Shown here piece after piece: positions 8,394-17,219 of a stretch of 64,000 bases of DNA. The translations under genes and the position numbers were made by a program. Position 1 is the first letter of the stretch. Each line of letters starts with the position of its first letter. The DNA is from CAYLLN01 sp964384375 (GTDB lineage Bacteria; Planctomycetota; Planctomycetia; Pirellulales; Pirellulaceae). The notes below the pieces were generated by a model, which was not told where the DNA came from, ran no database searches, and saw only the letters and a program-made list of their open reading frames with translations. The stretch covers positions 33,034 to 97,033 of the forward strand of contig CAYLLN010000020.1 of the NCBI GenBank assembly GCA_964384375.1. The letters are read 5' to 3'.

Positions 8394-9518
8394 TCACACA
8401 AATGCAGCGGCTACCGCATTCGACAAATGTACGAGCCGCCACGGCGCTCGCGCCCGCTCGGCTGTCGTCAGCAGAATGCAGAAGCCCTGTGTCGCCGGGT
8501 CCATCCAGAGCAAGTTGCCCGTCGAGCCGGTGTGGCCGAATGCTTGCCGACCGAGCAAGTCGCACAGGGCACTGGGCGTACCGGGGCAATTCAGTTTCCA
8601 TCCCAGCCCCCACGGCTCCGTGCGGCGAATCGGCTCGGGCAGGTCGGGATAGTCGTCCAGGCGGTTGGTCGTCATCTGCCGCACCGTGCTCGGAGAGACC
8701 AGTCGCACGTCCCCCACCTGCCCGCCGCTGAGCATCAATTGGCAAATGACCGCAAAATCGTCAGGCGTGCTGAACATCGTCCCCCAAGGCGCCCCGAGTT
8801 CCCGCCAGTACTGGCTGTTCCAGCCGAAATCGGCTCCGTGCCAGTCGGGCGTTTGCACGCGGACGATCCGCTGCTCGGGCAGTCCTTTCGAGCCGAGCCG
8901 CGTCGATTTCAGTCCCAGCGGGTCGATGATTTCTCTCTGCACGAAGTCGCGAATGGTCTGGCCGGTGATCTTCTGGATGATCGCCGCGACGACGAGAGTC
9001 CCCATGCTCTGGTAGCTCCAGTTGGTGCCGGAGGGAAAGAGCGGCACCGTATCGCGAATCGCCGACGCGATGAACTTTTCGAGCGGAGCGTGCTCGGTTC
9101 GCAGCTCCTTGTCATTCGGCAGCATGTCGGGCAGCCCTGACGTGTGAGTAAACAGATGCTGCACGAGCGTCCCTTCCTTGTGATGCGCGGCGAAGTCGGG
9201 CAAGTATCGCATCACCGGATCGCTCAAGTTCAATAAGCCGCGCTCGACGAGCATCAGTCCGCCGAGATAGACGACCGGCTTCGTGATCGACGCAAGCAGG
9301 AAGATCGCATCGCGGCGGATTGCCGGCGCATCGGGTTCGGATCCCTGTCGCCCGAAGAACTTCGGCTCGACGAGCTTCCCGTGCCGGCCGACAGCGATCG
9401 CCCCGCCGGGAATTGGCGCGGCGGAGCCGCTCGTCCACTCGTCGAGCAGATCGTGGGCAACTTGCAAACGTGCCGGATCGAGCCCAATTTCGTCGGGGCG
9501 GGCGTGAGGGAGAGGCAT
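8394..9518 (-). CDS. Serine hydrolase of the beta-lactamase/penicillin-binding family (class C-like)
   Basis: This protein of about 374 residues shows S-I-T-K (SxxK catalytic serine motif), S-Y-Q-S (in place of the Y-x-N motif), and H-T-G-S-T-G (the K/H-T-G motif near the C-terminus). These are the three active-site motifs of class C beta-lactamase-like esterases and peptidases. There is no signal peptide, so a cytoplasmic esterase or D-amino-acid hydrolase is more likely than a beta-lactamase. The start at 9518 (M-P-L-P-H-A-R-P-D-E) fits the family; in-frame starts up to 9617 exist but add a poor-quality extension. It is downstream of pstB on the same strand with a gap of about 160 bases. 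Confidence 0.85.
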   Translation of the reverse strand: MPLPHARPDEIGLDPARLQVAHDLLDEWTSGSAAPIPGGAIAVGRHGKLVEPKFFGRQGSEPDAPAIRRDAIFLLASITKPVVYLGGLMLVERGLLNLSDPVMRYLPDFAAHHKEGTLVQHLFTHTSGLPDMLPNDKELRTEHAPLEKFIASAIRDTVPLFPSGTNWSYQSMGTLVVAAIIQKITGQTIRDFVQREIIDPLGLKSTRLGSKGLPEQRIVRVQTPDWHGADFGWNSQYWRELGAPWGTMFSTPDDFAVICQLMLSGGQVGDVRLVSPSTVRQMTTNRLDDYPDLPEPIRRTEPWGLGWKLNCPGTPSALCDLLGRQAFGHTGSTGNLLWMDPATQGFCILLTTAERARAPWRLVHLSNAVAAAFV

Positions 9519-9675
9519 GGCTGGAGGCAAATCCTGAATTGGGCGACACGGGCTCGTGGTTGCAACTCGCAGCATGACGTACGCGTCGTCAAATGCTGGT
9601 CGCTTGCGCCGGGCCATTCTCGCGCGCGAGCGTCCGTGATGCTACCCAAGCGGCACAGCTGCTTAACCGACACAG

Positions 9676-10524
9676 CTAACCGAACGAACCCGTCAGGTAC
9701 TTCTCGGTCAGCGGATTCTGCGGGTTCTGAAAGATCTGCGACGTGGCGCCGCGCTCGACGAGATCGCCCAGGTACATGAAGCCGGTGAAGTCGGCAACGC
9801 GGGCCGCTTGCTCCATGTTGTGCGTCACAACGAGGATCGTCACCTGCTCCTTGAGGGCAAAGATCATGTCTTCGATCCGGCTGGTGGCGATTGGATCGAG
9901 GGCTGAGGTCGGTTCGTCGAGCAGCAGCATCTCGGGATCGGTGGCGAGCGCCCTCGCGACGCACAGCCGCTGCTGCTGACCACCGGAAAGTTTGAACGCG
10001 GATTGGTGCAGCCGGTCTTTCACCTCTTCCCAGAGGGCCGCCGATTGCAGGGCCGCTTCCACCTTTTGTTCCAGCACCGCCCGGTCGCGCACCATCCGCA
10101 ATCGCAGACCGTAGGCGACGTTCTCGAAGATCGACTTGGGGAACGGATTCGGCTTCTGAAAGACCATCCCCGTCCGCAGGCGCATCTCCATCGGATCGAC
10201 CGACGGGCTGAGGATATTGGTGCCGCTCGGCTCCAAAATGATCTCCCCTTCGTAGCGATTGCCCGGATACAGGTCGTGCATCCGATTAAAGCAGCGCAGC
10301 AGTGTGCTCTTGCCGCATCCCGACGGGCCGATGAGCGCCGTCACCGTTCGCTCGGGGACGGCCAGATTGATGTTCTTGAGCGTGTGCCGCTGGCCGTAGT
10401 AAAAATTGAGCCCCTTCACCTGTGCCTTGAGCCGTTCGCCTGCGGCATAATCGGTCCGCGCCGCAGCGACCGCGCCGGCACGCGTCGTGGGGCGAAACTC
10501 GCTCATGGCTGGCGCCTGTAACAT
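9676..10524 (-). CDS. pstB: Phosphate ABC transporter ATP-binding protein PstB
   Basis: This 282-residue protein powers high-affinity phosphate import with PstA, PstC and PstS. The Walker A motif is G-P-S-G-C-G-K-S-T, the ABC signature is K-L-S-G-G-Q-Q-Q-R, Walker B is M-L-L-L-D-E-P-T-S-A-L-D and the switch histidine is in V-V-T-H-N-M. C-F-N-R-M-H-D-L after Walker A and the M-V-F-Q-K-P-N-P-F-P Q-loop are specific to PstB. It is last in the pstSCAB order, 10 bases after pstA, which favours the start at 10524; an ATG at 10506 is the alternative. No phoU follows it here. Confidence 0.96.
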   Translation of the reverse strand: MLQAPAMSEFRPTTRAGAVAAARTDYAAGERLKAQVKGLNFYYGQRHTLKNINLAVPERTVTALIGPSGCGKSTLLRCFNRMHDLYPGNRYEGEIILEPSGTNILSPSVDPMEMRLRTGMVFQKPNPFPKSIFENVAYGLRLRMVRDRAVLEQKVEAALQSAALWEEVKDRLHQSAFKLSGGQQQRLCVARALATDPEMLLLDEPTSALDPIATSRIEDMIFALKEQVTILVVTHNMEQAARVADFTGFMYLGDLVERGATSQIFQNPQNPLTEKYLTGSFG

Positions 10525-10534
10525 ATCCAATCAA

Positions 10535-11488
10535 CTACCACTTCAGTTTCTTTCGCACTCGATAGCGGACGTAGATCGCCACGGCATTCATGCTCAGCGT
10601 GAAAGCAATCAGCACGAGGCCTGCCGCGGCGGCGTTCACCTGGAAATCCTGTTTCGGCTGCCGCATCCAGTTATACATTTGCAGCGGCAGCACGGTGTAG
10701 TCGGAGCCGAGCCACGCGAAACTGAGAAACGGGAATTGCGACGTGAACGGCGAATCGGGGAGGCTGCTGACGTAGGCCGACGCACCGACAACGATCAGCG
10801 GCGCCGTCTCGCCCACGGCACGCGACATGGCAATAATCGTACCCGTTGCAATGCCGCCGAGCGAATACGGCAGAAGGTGGTAGCGGATCACCTGCCATTT
10901 CGTCGCGCCAGCGGCATACGACGCCTCGCGAATGCTGGCGGGAATCGCCCGCAACGCTTCGCGCGTCGCGACGATGATGACGGGGAGAATGAGCAACGCG
11001 AGAGTCACGCCGCCGACCAAAATGGTACTGGTTCGGCTCAGGCCAACGACCGAGCGGAAGAACCAAAGCGCCATGAGGCCATAGGTAATAGACGGGACGC
11101 CCGCAAGATTTGAGATGTTGATTTCGATCAGATTGGTGAAGCGGTTCTTCTTGGCGTATTCCTCCAGGTACACGGCCGCCGCCACGCCCAGTGGCACCGC
11201 GGTGAGAAAGGTCACAACGACGACCGCCAGCGAACCGACGAGGGCCGTCTTGATGCCCGCGCGCAGCGGCCGACGCGAATCGTTGTTCGTCAGAAACGGC
11301 ATGCGGCTCGCAGTGCGGCTACCGGCCTCCGGCGTTTGTGGCACCAGCCGCGGCGCGCCCATGATCGCCAGTTTCGAGAACAGCACGACCAGCGTCGCCA
11401 CGCCCACGAAGGTGCAGACGAGGCCAACGACGTTGAACGCCGCGTCCTCCCGTTTGCGCCGTCGAATGAGAGTGGTTACGTCCTGCAT
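10535..11488 (-). CDS. pstA: Phosphate ABC transporter permease PstA
   Basis: This 317-residue inner-membrane permease has about six membrane segments and the permease EAA loop R-E-A-S-Y-A-A-G-A-T-K-W-Q-V-I, which contacts the ATPase. L-A-G-V-P-S-I-T-Y-G and S-R-A-V-G-E-T-A-P are conserved in PstA. It forms the translocation channel with PstC. It lies 15 bases after pstC and 10 bases before pstB, so it belongs to one operon. The ATG at 11488 is preferred over a TTG two codons upstream. The loop between the first and second membrane segments is somewhat extended. Confidence 0.95.
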   Translation of the reverse strand: MQDVTTLIRRRKREDAAFNVVGLVCTFVGVATLVVLFSKLAIMGAPRLVPQTPEAGSRTASRMPFLTNNDSRRPLRAGIKTALVGSLAVVVVTFLTAVPLGVAAAVYLEEYAKKNRFTNLIEINISNLAGVPSITYGLMALWFFRSVVGLSRTSTILVGGVTLALLILPVIIVATREALRAIPASIREASYAAGATKWQVIRYHLLPYSLGGIATGTIIAMSRAVGETAPLIVVGASAYVSSLPDSPFTSQFPFLSFAWLGSDYTVLPLQMYNWMRQPKQDFQVNAAAAGLVLIAFTLSMNAVAIYVRYRVRKKLKW

Positions 11489-11503
11489 GTTCAATTCGCC
11501 CGA

Positions 11504-12469
11504 TCAATAAGCCTGGTGGAACCTCCGCCGCAACTGGTAGCCGAGGACATTGAAAAACAGCGTGAGCACGAACAGCATCAGCCCTGCCGCAAAGATCGAC
11601 CGAAATTCCGTCGAGCCATACACGAGCTCGCCGTCAAACACCGACACGATATAGGCGGTGATGGTCTGAGCGGCGTCCATTGGGTTGAGCGTCAGCTTCG
11701 CTTCGGTTCCGGTGACGACCGCCACGATCATCGTCTCGCCGATCGCCCGCGAAATACCGAGAATGTAAGCCGCCCCCATCCCGGACAAAGCCGAGGGTAC
11801 CACGACGCGCCACGCCGTGAGCAGTTTGTTCCCTCCGAGGGCATAGGACCCCTCGCGGAGAAGCATCGGAACACTGCGCATCGCGTCTTCGCTCAGCGAG
11901 CTGATATACGGAATGATCATCAGCCCCATCACGATCCCGGCGCTCAGCATGTTCTGCAGCGGCAATTCGAGTGTGCCGAAGCTGATGATATCGAACAGCC
12001 AGCGGAGGACCGGCGACACAACTTGCAAGGCAAAAAAACCGTACACGACCGTCGGCACAGCGCTCAATAGCTCAAGCGTCGGTTTAAGCACCTCGCGCAC
12101 GGCAAACGGAGCGAATTCACTGAGGTAGATCGCGATGATCGTGCCCAGCGGCAGGGCCACTGCCAGGGCGACGCCGGTCGTTACGAGCGTGGCGCAAAGC
12201 AGCGGCAAAATGCCGAAGCTCGGGTTTTCGTACAAAGGCGTCCAGCGCGTGCCGAACAGGAACGCGAAGACATTGACCTTGCTGAAAAAACCGGCCGACT
12301 CGATCACCAGCACGCCGACAATCGCCGCCGTAATCAGCACCGACGACAGCGCCGCGGCAAGCAGCGCCATGTGAATGATGGATTCCCGAATCTCCCGCCA
12401 CTGTTTGCGCGCGCGGCTGGCCCCTTGGCGGTTGCGCAGTCGAACAAACTTCGTAGGAGCAGTGCTCAA
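11504..12469 (-). CDS. pstC: Phosphate ABC transporter permease PstC
   Basis: This 321-residue permease has six predicted membrane segments and the EAA loop R-E-G-S-Y-A-L-G-G-N-K-L-L-T-A. L-S-A-V-P-T-V-V-Y-G-F-F-A and S-R-A-I-G-E-T-M-I are PstC signatures. It pairs with PstA. It starts 46 bases after the end of pstS. The only start that keeps the basic N-terminal tail is TTG at 12469; the next Met is at the beginning of the first membrane helix and would be too short. Confidence 0.95.
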   Translation of the reverse strand: MSTAPTKFVRLRNRQGASRARKQWREIRESIIHMALLAAALSSVLITAAIVGVLVIESAGFFSKVNVFAFLFGTRWTPLYENPSFGILPLLCATLVTTGVALAVALPLGTIIAIYLSEFAPFAVREVLKPTLELLSAVPTVVYGFFALQVVSPVLRWLFDIISFGTLELPLQNMLSAGIVMGLMIIPYISSLSEDAMRSVPMLLREGSYALGGNKLLTAWRVVVPSALSGMGAAYILGISRAIGETMIVAVVTGTEAKLTLNPMDAAQTITAYIVSVFDGELVYGSTEFRSIFAAGLMLFVLTLFFNVLGYQLRRRFHQAY

Positions 12470-12515
12470 ACGGACTCTCGCTGGGCTGACCTAGCGCGCT
12501 GGCGATCGTTCGCCT

Positions 12516-13601
12516 TTACTTCACAATTTCGTTTTCCGTCTTGCCGACCGCGGCCTTGCCGCCAAACTCCGTCCCCGTCTTCAGTTCGGCAAAACGCTTC
12601 TTCACAAGCGGATACTTGTCGGCATTGAAGGGGACGTACTGCACCTCTTCTGACAACTCCCCGGCATGATCGAGGTAGAAATCGACGAACGCCTTCACCT
12701 CGGGCTTCTCGGCTGCCTTGCGGTTCACGTAGATGAAGAGCGGCCGGGCGAGCGGAGTGTAGGAACCGTCCTTCACCGCGGCGGCGCTGGGAGCGACAGG
12801 CCCCTTGCCGGCGTCGATCGATAGGGCCTTCAGCTTATCCTGGTTTTCTTCAAAGTAGGCGAAGGGAATGTAGCCAAGGCCATGCGGATTGCCGGCCAGA
12901 TTCGTGATGATCACGTTGTCGTTCTCGTTGCCGCCGTAGTCCTTGCGGTGATTTCCCTTCTCCTTGCAGATCGCTTCGGTGAAGTATTCAAACGTCCCCG
13001 AGTCCGCCCCGGGACCAAACAGAGCAAGGTTCGCATCGGGCCATTTCTCGTGGCCGGGAACCTGATTCCACTTGGTGAGCTTCCCTTCCGCGGGCGCTTC
13101 CCAAATCGCCTTCAGGTCTTCGACCGTTATCGAATCGACCCAATCGTTCGACTTGGGGACGGCAACCGTGAGCGCGTCGAAGCAAATCGGCAGCTCGATG
13201 AACTCCACGCCCGCGGCAGTCGCCTTGTCGATTTCATCCTGTTTGATTGGCCGCGAAGCGCCGGTGATGGCCAGTTCGCCCGTCACAAACCGCTTGAAGC
13301 CGCCACCGGTTCCCGACGACTTCACAGAGACTTTTACGTCGGGATGGTTGTCGCTGAAGTCCTCGGCCACGGCCTGGCTGAGGATATAGACCGTGCTCGA
13401 TCCGTCGATCTCGACCGAGCCGGCAACGGCCTCCGGTGCGGTGCCCTCGGTTTCCGTCGATCCGCCGCTCGTACCGGTCGTAGCTCCGCCCGCTCCCGTG
13501 CCTGTGGCAGGCGGCGTGCTGGACTCGCATCCAACCAGGCCGGCCAAAGCCAACAAAGCCATTGCGGCGGGAACCCCAAGACTCCAGTTTGTCTTACGCA
13601 T
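12516..13601 (-). CDS. pstS: Phosphate-binding lipoprotein PstS
   Basis: This 361-residue periplasmic binding protein captures phosphate for PstCAB. It begins with a lipoprotein signal peptide ending in a lipobox (L-V-G-C near residue 25), followed by a long linker of T, G, S and E residues. The binding domain starts V-E-I-D-G-S-S-T-V-Y and includes S-S-G-T-G-G-G-F-K-R-F and G-A-D-S-G-T-F-E-Y-F, the phosphate-contact loops of the family. It is the first gene of the operon; a Pho-box-like repeat lies about 70 bases upstream. The start at 13601 gives a clean signal peptide. Confidence 0.95.
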   Translation of the reverse strand: MRKTNWSLGVPAAMALLALAGLVGCESSTPPATGTGAGGATTGTSGGSTETEGTAPEAVAGSVEIDGSSTVYILSQAVAEDFSDNHPDVKVSVKSSGTGGGFKRFVTGELAITGASRPIKQDEIDKATAAGVEFIELPICFDALTVAVPKSNDWVDSITVEDLKAIWEAPAEGKLTKWNQVPGHEKWPDANLALFGPGADSGTFEYFTEAICKEKGNHRKDYGGNENDNVIITNLAGNPHGLGYIPFAYFEENQDKLKALSIDAGKGPVAPSAAAVKDGSYTPLARPLFIYVNRKAAEKPEVKAFVDFYLDHAGELSEEVQYVPFNADKYPLVKKRFAELKTGTEFGGKAAVGKTENEIVK

Positions 13602-13669
13602 GATGAATCGCCCCAAATACTTGCGAACAGATGGTTTTCCAACTTCAGCCCGCCACGCTACCGGCCAAT

Positions 13670-13687
13670 TATGAAGATCGTGTGAAG
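13670..13687 (-). promoter_or_regulatory. Candidate Pho box upstream of pstS
   Basis: On the minus strand CTTCACA (13687-13681) is followed exactly 11 bases later by CTTCATA (13676-13670). Direct repeats of a TTCAC/AT-type heptamer with 11-base period are the known architecture of PhoB/PhoP operators. The site is about 70 bases before the pstS start on the correct strand. No phoB/phoR genes are in the window. Confidence 0.5.
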
Positions 13688-13744
13688 AAACGCGGTAGAT
13701 TCCCCCGTCTGCGGCACGCGAAACTGCCGCAATCTGCCGTCAAC

Positions 13745-14131
13745 TTAGCCGAGCCGCAGCCAGGCCGGGAGGCGGGTGACGCGGCCGGCTTTGGTCACAC
13801 AAGCGACCGTCGTCCGCGCGCGGACGAGCAACTCGCTGCCGCGATACAGCTCGTATTCGTGGACGACGCGTGCCCCCTTCGCCTCGATCACCGTCGTCGT
13901 CAGCCGCAATTCGTCGTCGAATCGTGCTGGCAGGAAGTAGCTGAGGTTCGCCTCGGCCACGACCAGCATGATCCCTTGCTCTTCCAGTTCGCGATAACTG
14001 TGTCCCGCCGCACGGAGCAATTCGACGCGGCCCAGTTCGAGCCACGTCAGATAGTTGGCGTGATGCACGACTCCCTGCGCGTCTGTCTCCTGATAGCGAA
14101 CGCGAATCATCAGTTCGTGCGTCGTCAGCAT
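13745..14131 (-). CDS. YbgC-like acyl-CoA thioesterase (hotdog fold)
   Basis: This 128-residue protein is a 4-hydroxybenzoyl-CoA thioesterase/YbgC family member. The motif R-Y-Q-E-T-D-A-Q-G-V-V-H-H-A-N-Y-L-T-W contains the catalytic aspartate and the following G-V-V-x-x-x-x-Y helix start. A-N-L-S-Y-F-x-P-A-R-F-D-D is the central hotdog strand. It probably hydrolyses short or medium acyl-CoA in the cytoplasm. Its start lies 4 bases after the end of the upstream cytochrome gene, so the two are probably cotranscribed. Confidence 0.9.
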   Translation of the reverse strand: MLTTHELMIRVRYQETDAQGVVHHANYLTWLELGRVELLRAAGHSYRELEEQGIMLVVAEANLSYFLPARFDDELRLTTTVIEAKGARVVHEYELYRGSELLVRARTTVACVTKAGRVTRLPAWLRLG

Positions 14132-14135
14132 TCGC

Positions 14136-14555
14136 TCAGTTCTTCCCCGGCAGCGTCCCCGCCTTCATCAGCTCGCCGAATGTCTTGCCGTCGGCGTTCT
14201 TCTCCGCTTCGGCGGCTTTGAGGGCGTCGGCGACAAACTTCGTCGCGGCCGCGGCCTGCTTGGGATCGTCCTTCTCCTTGTTGGCCGCCATGAAGTCCTT
14301 GTGCTTCAGGTGCTTGTGCACCGCTTCGCCAAAGTCGTTCAGGCCGTGCCCCTTCGCCTTCTTGTCGGCGCCTGGCTTGTGGCAGGCGTCGCACTTCATT
14401 TTCATCCCGGCAAAGGCCTCGCTGAACTTCGCGAAGTCGGCCTGGTCCTTGTAGTGCGCGGCGACATACGGCGGCAGCGGCGGCAGGGCGAATGCGGTTG
14501 AGGCGAAAGCGAGAACCGAGAGAGAAGCGAGAGAAAACAACAACGTGCGGTGCAT
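14136..14555 (-). CDS. Small exported c-type cytochrome-like protein
   Basis: This 139-residue protein has a signal peptide (residues 1-23, ending A-F-A) and one haem-attachment motif C-D-A-C-H at about residue 55. The rest is lysine- and alanine-rich and probably helical. Monohaem proteins of this kind occur in planctomycetes, probably for periplasmic electron transfer, but no partner oxidoreductase is beside it. A distal methionine ligand cannot be assigned with confidence (candidates M-K-M-K and D-F-M-A). Confidence 0.75.
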   Translation of the reverse strand: MHRTLLFSLASLSVLAFASTAFALPPLPPYVAAHYKDQADFAKFSEAFAGMKMKCDACHKPGADKKAKGHGLNDFGEAVHKHLKHKDFMAANKEKDDPKQAAAATKFVADALKAAEAEKNADGKTFGELMKAGTLPGKN

Positions 14556-14616
14556 CAGGGCGTCCTATTGAAATGAACTAAAATGGAGAACAAAAAATGA
14601 CCAATGACCGAGCCTC

Positions 14617-14650
14617 AATGACCAATGAACTCCGCATCCCATTGGTCATT
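14617..14650 (-). terminator. Perfect 11-bp inverted repeat; possible terminator for the sialate esterase gene
   Basis: AATGACCAATG (14617-14627) and CATTGGTCATT (14640-14650) form a perfect 11-bp stem with a 12-base loop. On the minus strand it follows the esterase stop and is followed by a further CATTGGTCA and a run of six T (near 14598-14593). The plus strand has GGGGTTTTT at 14651-14659, so the structure could work both ways. The unit TGACCAATG recurs several times in this gap. Confidence 0.45.
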
Positions 14651-14712
14651 GGGGTTTTTGACATTGGTCATTCATTCGTCATTTGACTTTCGACCTTCGT
14701 CATTCGTGTCTA

Positions 14713-16182
14713 CTACTTCCTCCCAGCCGTCACCATCGGAAAGCTGTCCGTCCGGAACGGCGAAGCTGGCAGGCCCGCCTTGTTCAGCAGGTTCGGCTCA
14801 GCGATATCGTCCCACGCGAACCGCACGGCGACCGGCTTGGGCACATCCGGCGAGCTGACGACGATCGTCTCGCCGTCGATCTTCGCCTCGGCTGCGACAA
14901 ACTTCTGGTCCTCGCCGGCAATCTGGAAGTGCGAGAGCGGCTTGTCGCCGTGAGCGACGAGTCCGCCGCCAACGTGCTTGAACTTGATCCGAATCTTCGC
15001 GTCCTCGACCGCCATCGAGTCATACAGCGGCCCCGAATAGACGAGGTCTTGTTTGCCGTAGGTCGTGCCCAGGGCCCACAGAGCGAGCCGCAGCCCGACG
15101 TCTTGCTTGTTCGGCGGATGGATGTCGCCGATCGTCGTGATGTCGGTCGTGACCGCCATGCCGGTGTTCGGCGACACGGCGAGGGTCTTGGACTGCGCTT
15201 CCCACAGTTCGGCAAGCTGTCCCGTGTTCGAGATGTTCTGCCCCCGACCGTATTGATACGGAGCGAGCTGCACGAACAGGAACGGAAAATCCCCCTGGCC
15301 AAACGCCTTCCGCCAATCGGCGATCATCGCCGGGAACAGTTTCGCATATTGCTCGGCCCGGCCGACGTTCGATTCCCCCTGATACCAAATCGCCCCACGA
15401 ATCGCGAGCGGCACGAGCGGCGCGATCATGCTGTTGTAAAGCACCGCCGCCTGATTTGGATTGCCGGCTTTGAATTCCTTGCTCCGCTCCAGAATCGGCC
15501 CGAACCATTCCGGATCGGCTTCGAGCGCCTCACGGCTCGTCCACGCATCGGCCATAGTGCCCCCCCAGTTCGTGCTGACGATGCCGACCGGCACCTGCAG
15601 CTCCGCGTTCAGCTTACGGGCGAAGAAGAAGCCGACCGCCGAGAAGTCGGCGACCGTCTCGGGCGAAGCGATCGACCAGCCGCTCGTGGCATCCTTCGGA
15701 ATCGGCACGAACTTGAAATCATCGAGCGGCTTCTCCGACGGATTCCGCCCAACTTTGATCATCCGAATCTGCGGATGGCTGCCCGCTTTGATTTCATCGG
15801 CCGCATTGGACGATGCCCGGACCGTCCACTCCATGTTCGACTGCCCCGAAGCGAGCCAGACCTCACCCACGAGCACATCGGTCAGCTTGATCTCATTCTT
15901 CCCCTTCACGACGAGTTCCAGCGGCCCGCCGGCCGCCGGCGTCGCGATCTTCACCTTCCACTTGCCGTCGGCCCCCGCCTTGGTCGTGGCCTTCGTATCG
16001 CCGAGCGACACGGTCACTTCCTCGTCGGCATCGGCCCAGCCCCACACCGGGGCCTCGGTCTTCTGCTGTAGGACCATGTGATCGCCGAAAATGGCGGGGA
16101 GCTTCACGTCGGCCCGCGCGGTCTCGCTCGTTAAACCGAGCGCCGCCAGGCCGATCGCTGCGAAACAAATCACCTTCTTCAT
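14713..16182 (-). CDS. Sialate O-acetylesterase (SASA-type SGNH hydrolase)
   Basis: This 489-residue protein has a signal peptide (residues 1-20) and then I-F-G-D-H-M-V-L-Q-Q, the conserved opening of sialate O-acetylesterase proteins. The S-G-Q-S-N-M-E-W motif carries the nucleophilic serine (block I) and W-Y-Q-G-E-S-N is the second signature. The catalytic His is probably in the D-I-H-P-P-N segment. The enzyme removes O-acetyl groups from sialic acids or related sugars outside the cytoplasm. It stands alone with a hairpin after it. The start at 16182 gives the proper signal peptide. Confidence 0.93.
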   Translation of the reverse strand: MKKVICFAAIGLAALGLTSETARADVKLPAIFGDHMVLQQKTEAPVWGWADADEEVTVSLGDTKATTKAGADGKWKVKIATPAAGGPLELVVKGKNEIKLTDVLVGEVWLASGQSNMEWTVRASSNAADEIKAGSHPQIRMIKVGRNPSEKPLDDFKFVPIPKDATSGWSIASPETVADFSAVGFFFARKLNAELQVPVGIVSTNWGGTMADAWTSREALEADPEWFGPILERSKEFKAGNPNQAAVLYNSMIAPLVPLAIRGAIWYQGESNVGRAEQYAKLFPAMIADWRKAFGQGDFPFLFVQLAPYQYGRGQNISNTGQLAELWEAQSKTLAVSPNTGMAVTTDITTIGDIHPPNKQDVGLRLALWALGTTYGKQDLVYSGPLYDSMAVEDAKIRIKFKHVGGGLVAHGDKPLSHFQIAGEDQKFVAAEAKIDGETIVVSSPDVPKPVAVRFAWDDIAEPNLLNKAGLPASPFRTDSFPMVTAGRK

Positions 16183-16267
16183 GGAGTCGGCTCCTGTTTG
16201 TGTCTGTCGTTCATCACACAACTCGACCTGCGAATTCTAACTTCCCCGTGGGGCAGGCTTCCAGCGT

Positions 16268-16310
16268 GGGAGGGCGAGTCATTTGGGAGGGCGAGGCTCC
16301 CGCCGAGCCG
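16268..16310. repeat. GC-rich short repeat with palindromic core
   Basis: GGGAGGGCGAG occurs twice, at 16268-16278 and 16285-16295. The second copy runs on into GCTCCC, giving a small palindrome (GGGAG-N6-CTCCC), then CGCCGAGCCG. I recall similar GC-rich intergenic units from planctomycete genomes, but dispersal cannot be shown within this window. The remaining bases between 16183 and 16369 show no gene. Confidence 0.5.
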
Positions 16311-16369
16311 ACGGCCTCCCGGTCCATGAGTACACTCCGAGTGCGTCGGAGGACTATTTGATGGTCGAA

Positions 16370-17119
16370 TTACGTCAGGCGATGAAGCAATGTCAAACCT
16401 GTGACAACCAAGCCGGCCAAACCTCCGAGCAAAAGCATACCGCCCATCCCAAACCAGGCGAGATTGGAACCGCTGACGCCCGGTTCAAGCACGGCCTGCG
16501 CCGGATCATTCGGGTCGTAATAGACGGGATGGACCGACCCTTCGGGGTATCGACGTGCAATGTCCCGCACGTCCCTCCCAACTTGTCCCGCGCCGTCCAC
16601 ACGATGCCCCACAAATTCTTGACCGTTGACCGAATAGGTGTAGTCAATTTGCAGATTGTAAGTACGTTGGCGGCGAATCCCGCCCCTTGCGATGACCACG
16701 CACTTCGTGATCGTCGCTGTCGTTTCCTGCCACTGCATGGAATCGGAACTCATTTGCAACGCAAAGAATCCAGCAGCAATCAATAGGATGCCTGCAAGAA
16801 ATCCCCCGAGCGAAAAGAAACTCGCGACCAGCACCTGCCACGTTTGCATTTTGCCAGCCAGTTCATACCCAAACTTGGCGCTGGGAGGCTGGACGACTTC
16901 CTCGCGCTGTCCCCACGCAAGAGTCTGCGGCGAAGGGGCGAGCGTCGAACCCACCGCCGTTGGCATCGCCAGCGGTGACTCCGCAAGCGGCGATAGCACG
17001 TCGTCATCGGCGACAATTTCTAGCGCCGAGCCACACCGAGGACACGGCACCCGCTTCCCGCGCAGCTCATCGCGAGCACGAAATCTGGCTCCGCAGGTGC
17101 AAGAGACATCGAGCGGCAT
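16370..17119 (-). CDS. DUF3592 membrane protein with N-terminal zinc-ribbon
   Basis: This 249-residue protein starts with a short zinc-ribbon-like segment (C-T-C-G-x14-C-P-R-C-G) as in many planctomycete proteins. A membrane helix follows (about residues 90-113), then an extracytoplasmic DUF3592 domain with T-A-T-I-T-K, D-Y-T-Y-S-V-N-G and H-P-V-Y-Y-D-P-N-D-P, and a final membrane helix (about 218-242). DUF3592 proteins have no established activity. Start chosen at 17119 (M-P-L-D-V-S-C-T-C) because the zinc-ribbon normally begins there. Confidence 0.85.
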   Translation of the reverse strand: MPLDVSCTCGARFRARDELRGKRVPCPRCGSALEIVADDDVLSPLAESPLAMPTAVGSTLAPSPQTLAWGQREEVVQPPSAKFGYELAGKMQTWQVLVASFFSLGGFLAGILLIAAGFFALQMSSDSMQWQETTATITKCVVIARGGIRRQRTYNLQIDYTYSVNGQEFVGHRVDGAGQVGRDVRDIARRYPEGSVHPVYYDPNDPAQAVLEPGVSGSNLAWFGMGGMLLLGGLAGLVVTGLTLLHRLT

Positions 17120-17219
17120 CAAGACCCTCACTCGGCAAGGTGACTCGCAGCCACTCTCCATAGCTGCGAATGAGATGTCAAGCGCGACGTGACATGGATA
17201 TCGCGTCGATGGCGCGCCG

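Noticed and set aside
8394..9518. Antibiotic-resistance beta-lactamase
   Set aside because: The active-site motifs belong to the broad class C-like esterase/peptidase group and there is no signal peptide, so a resistance role is not supported.
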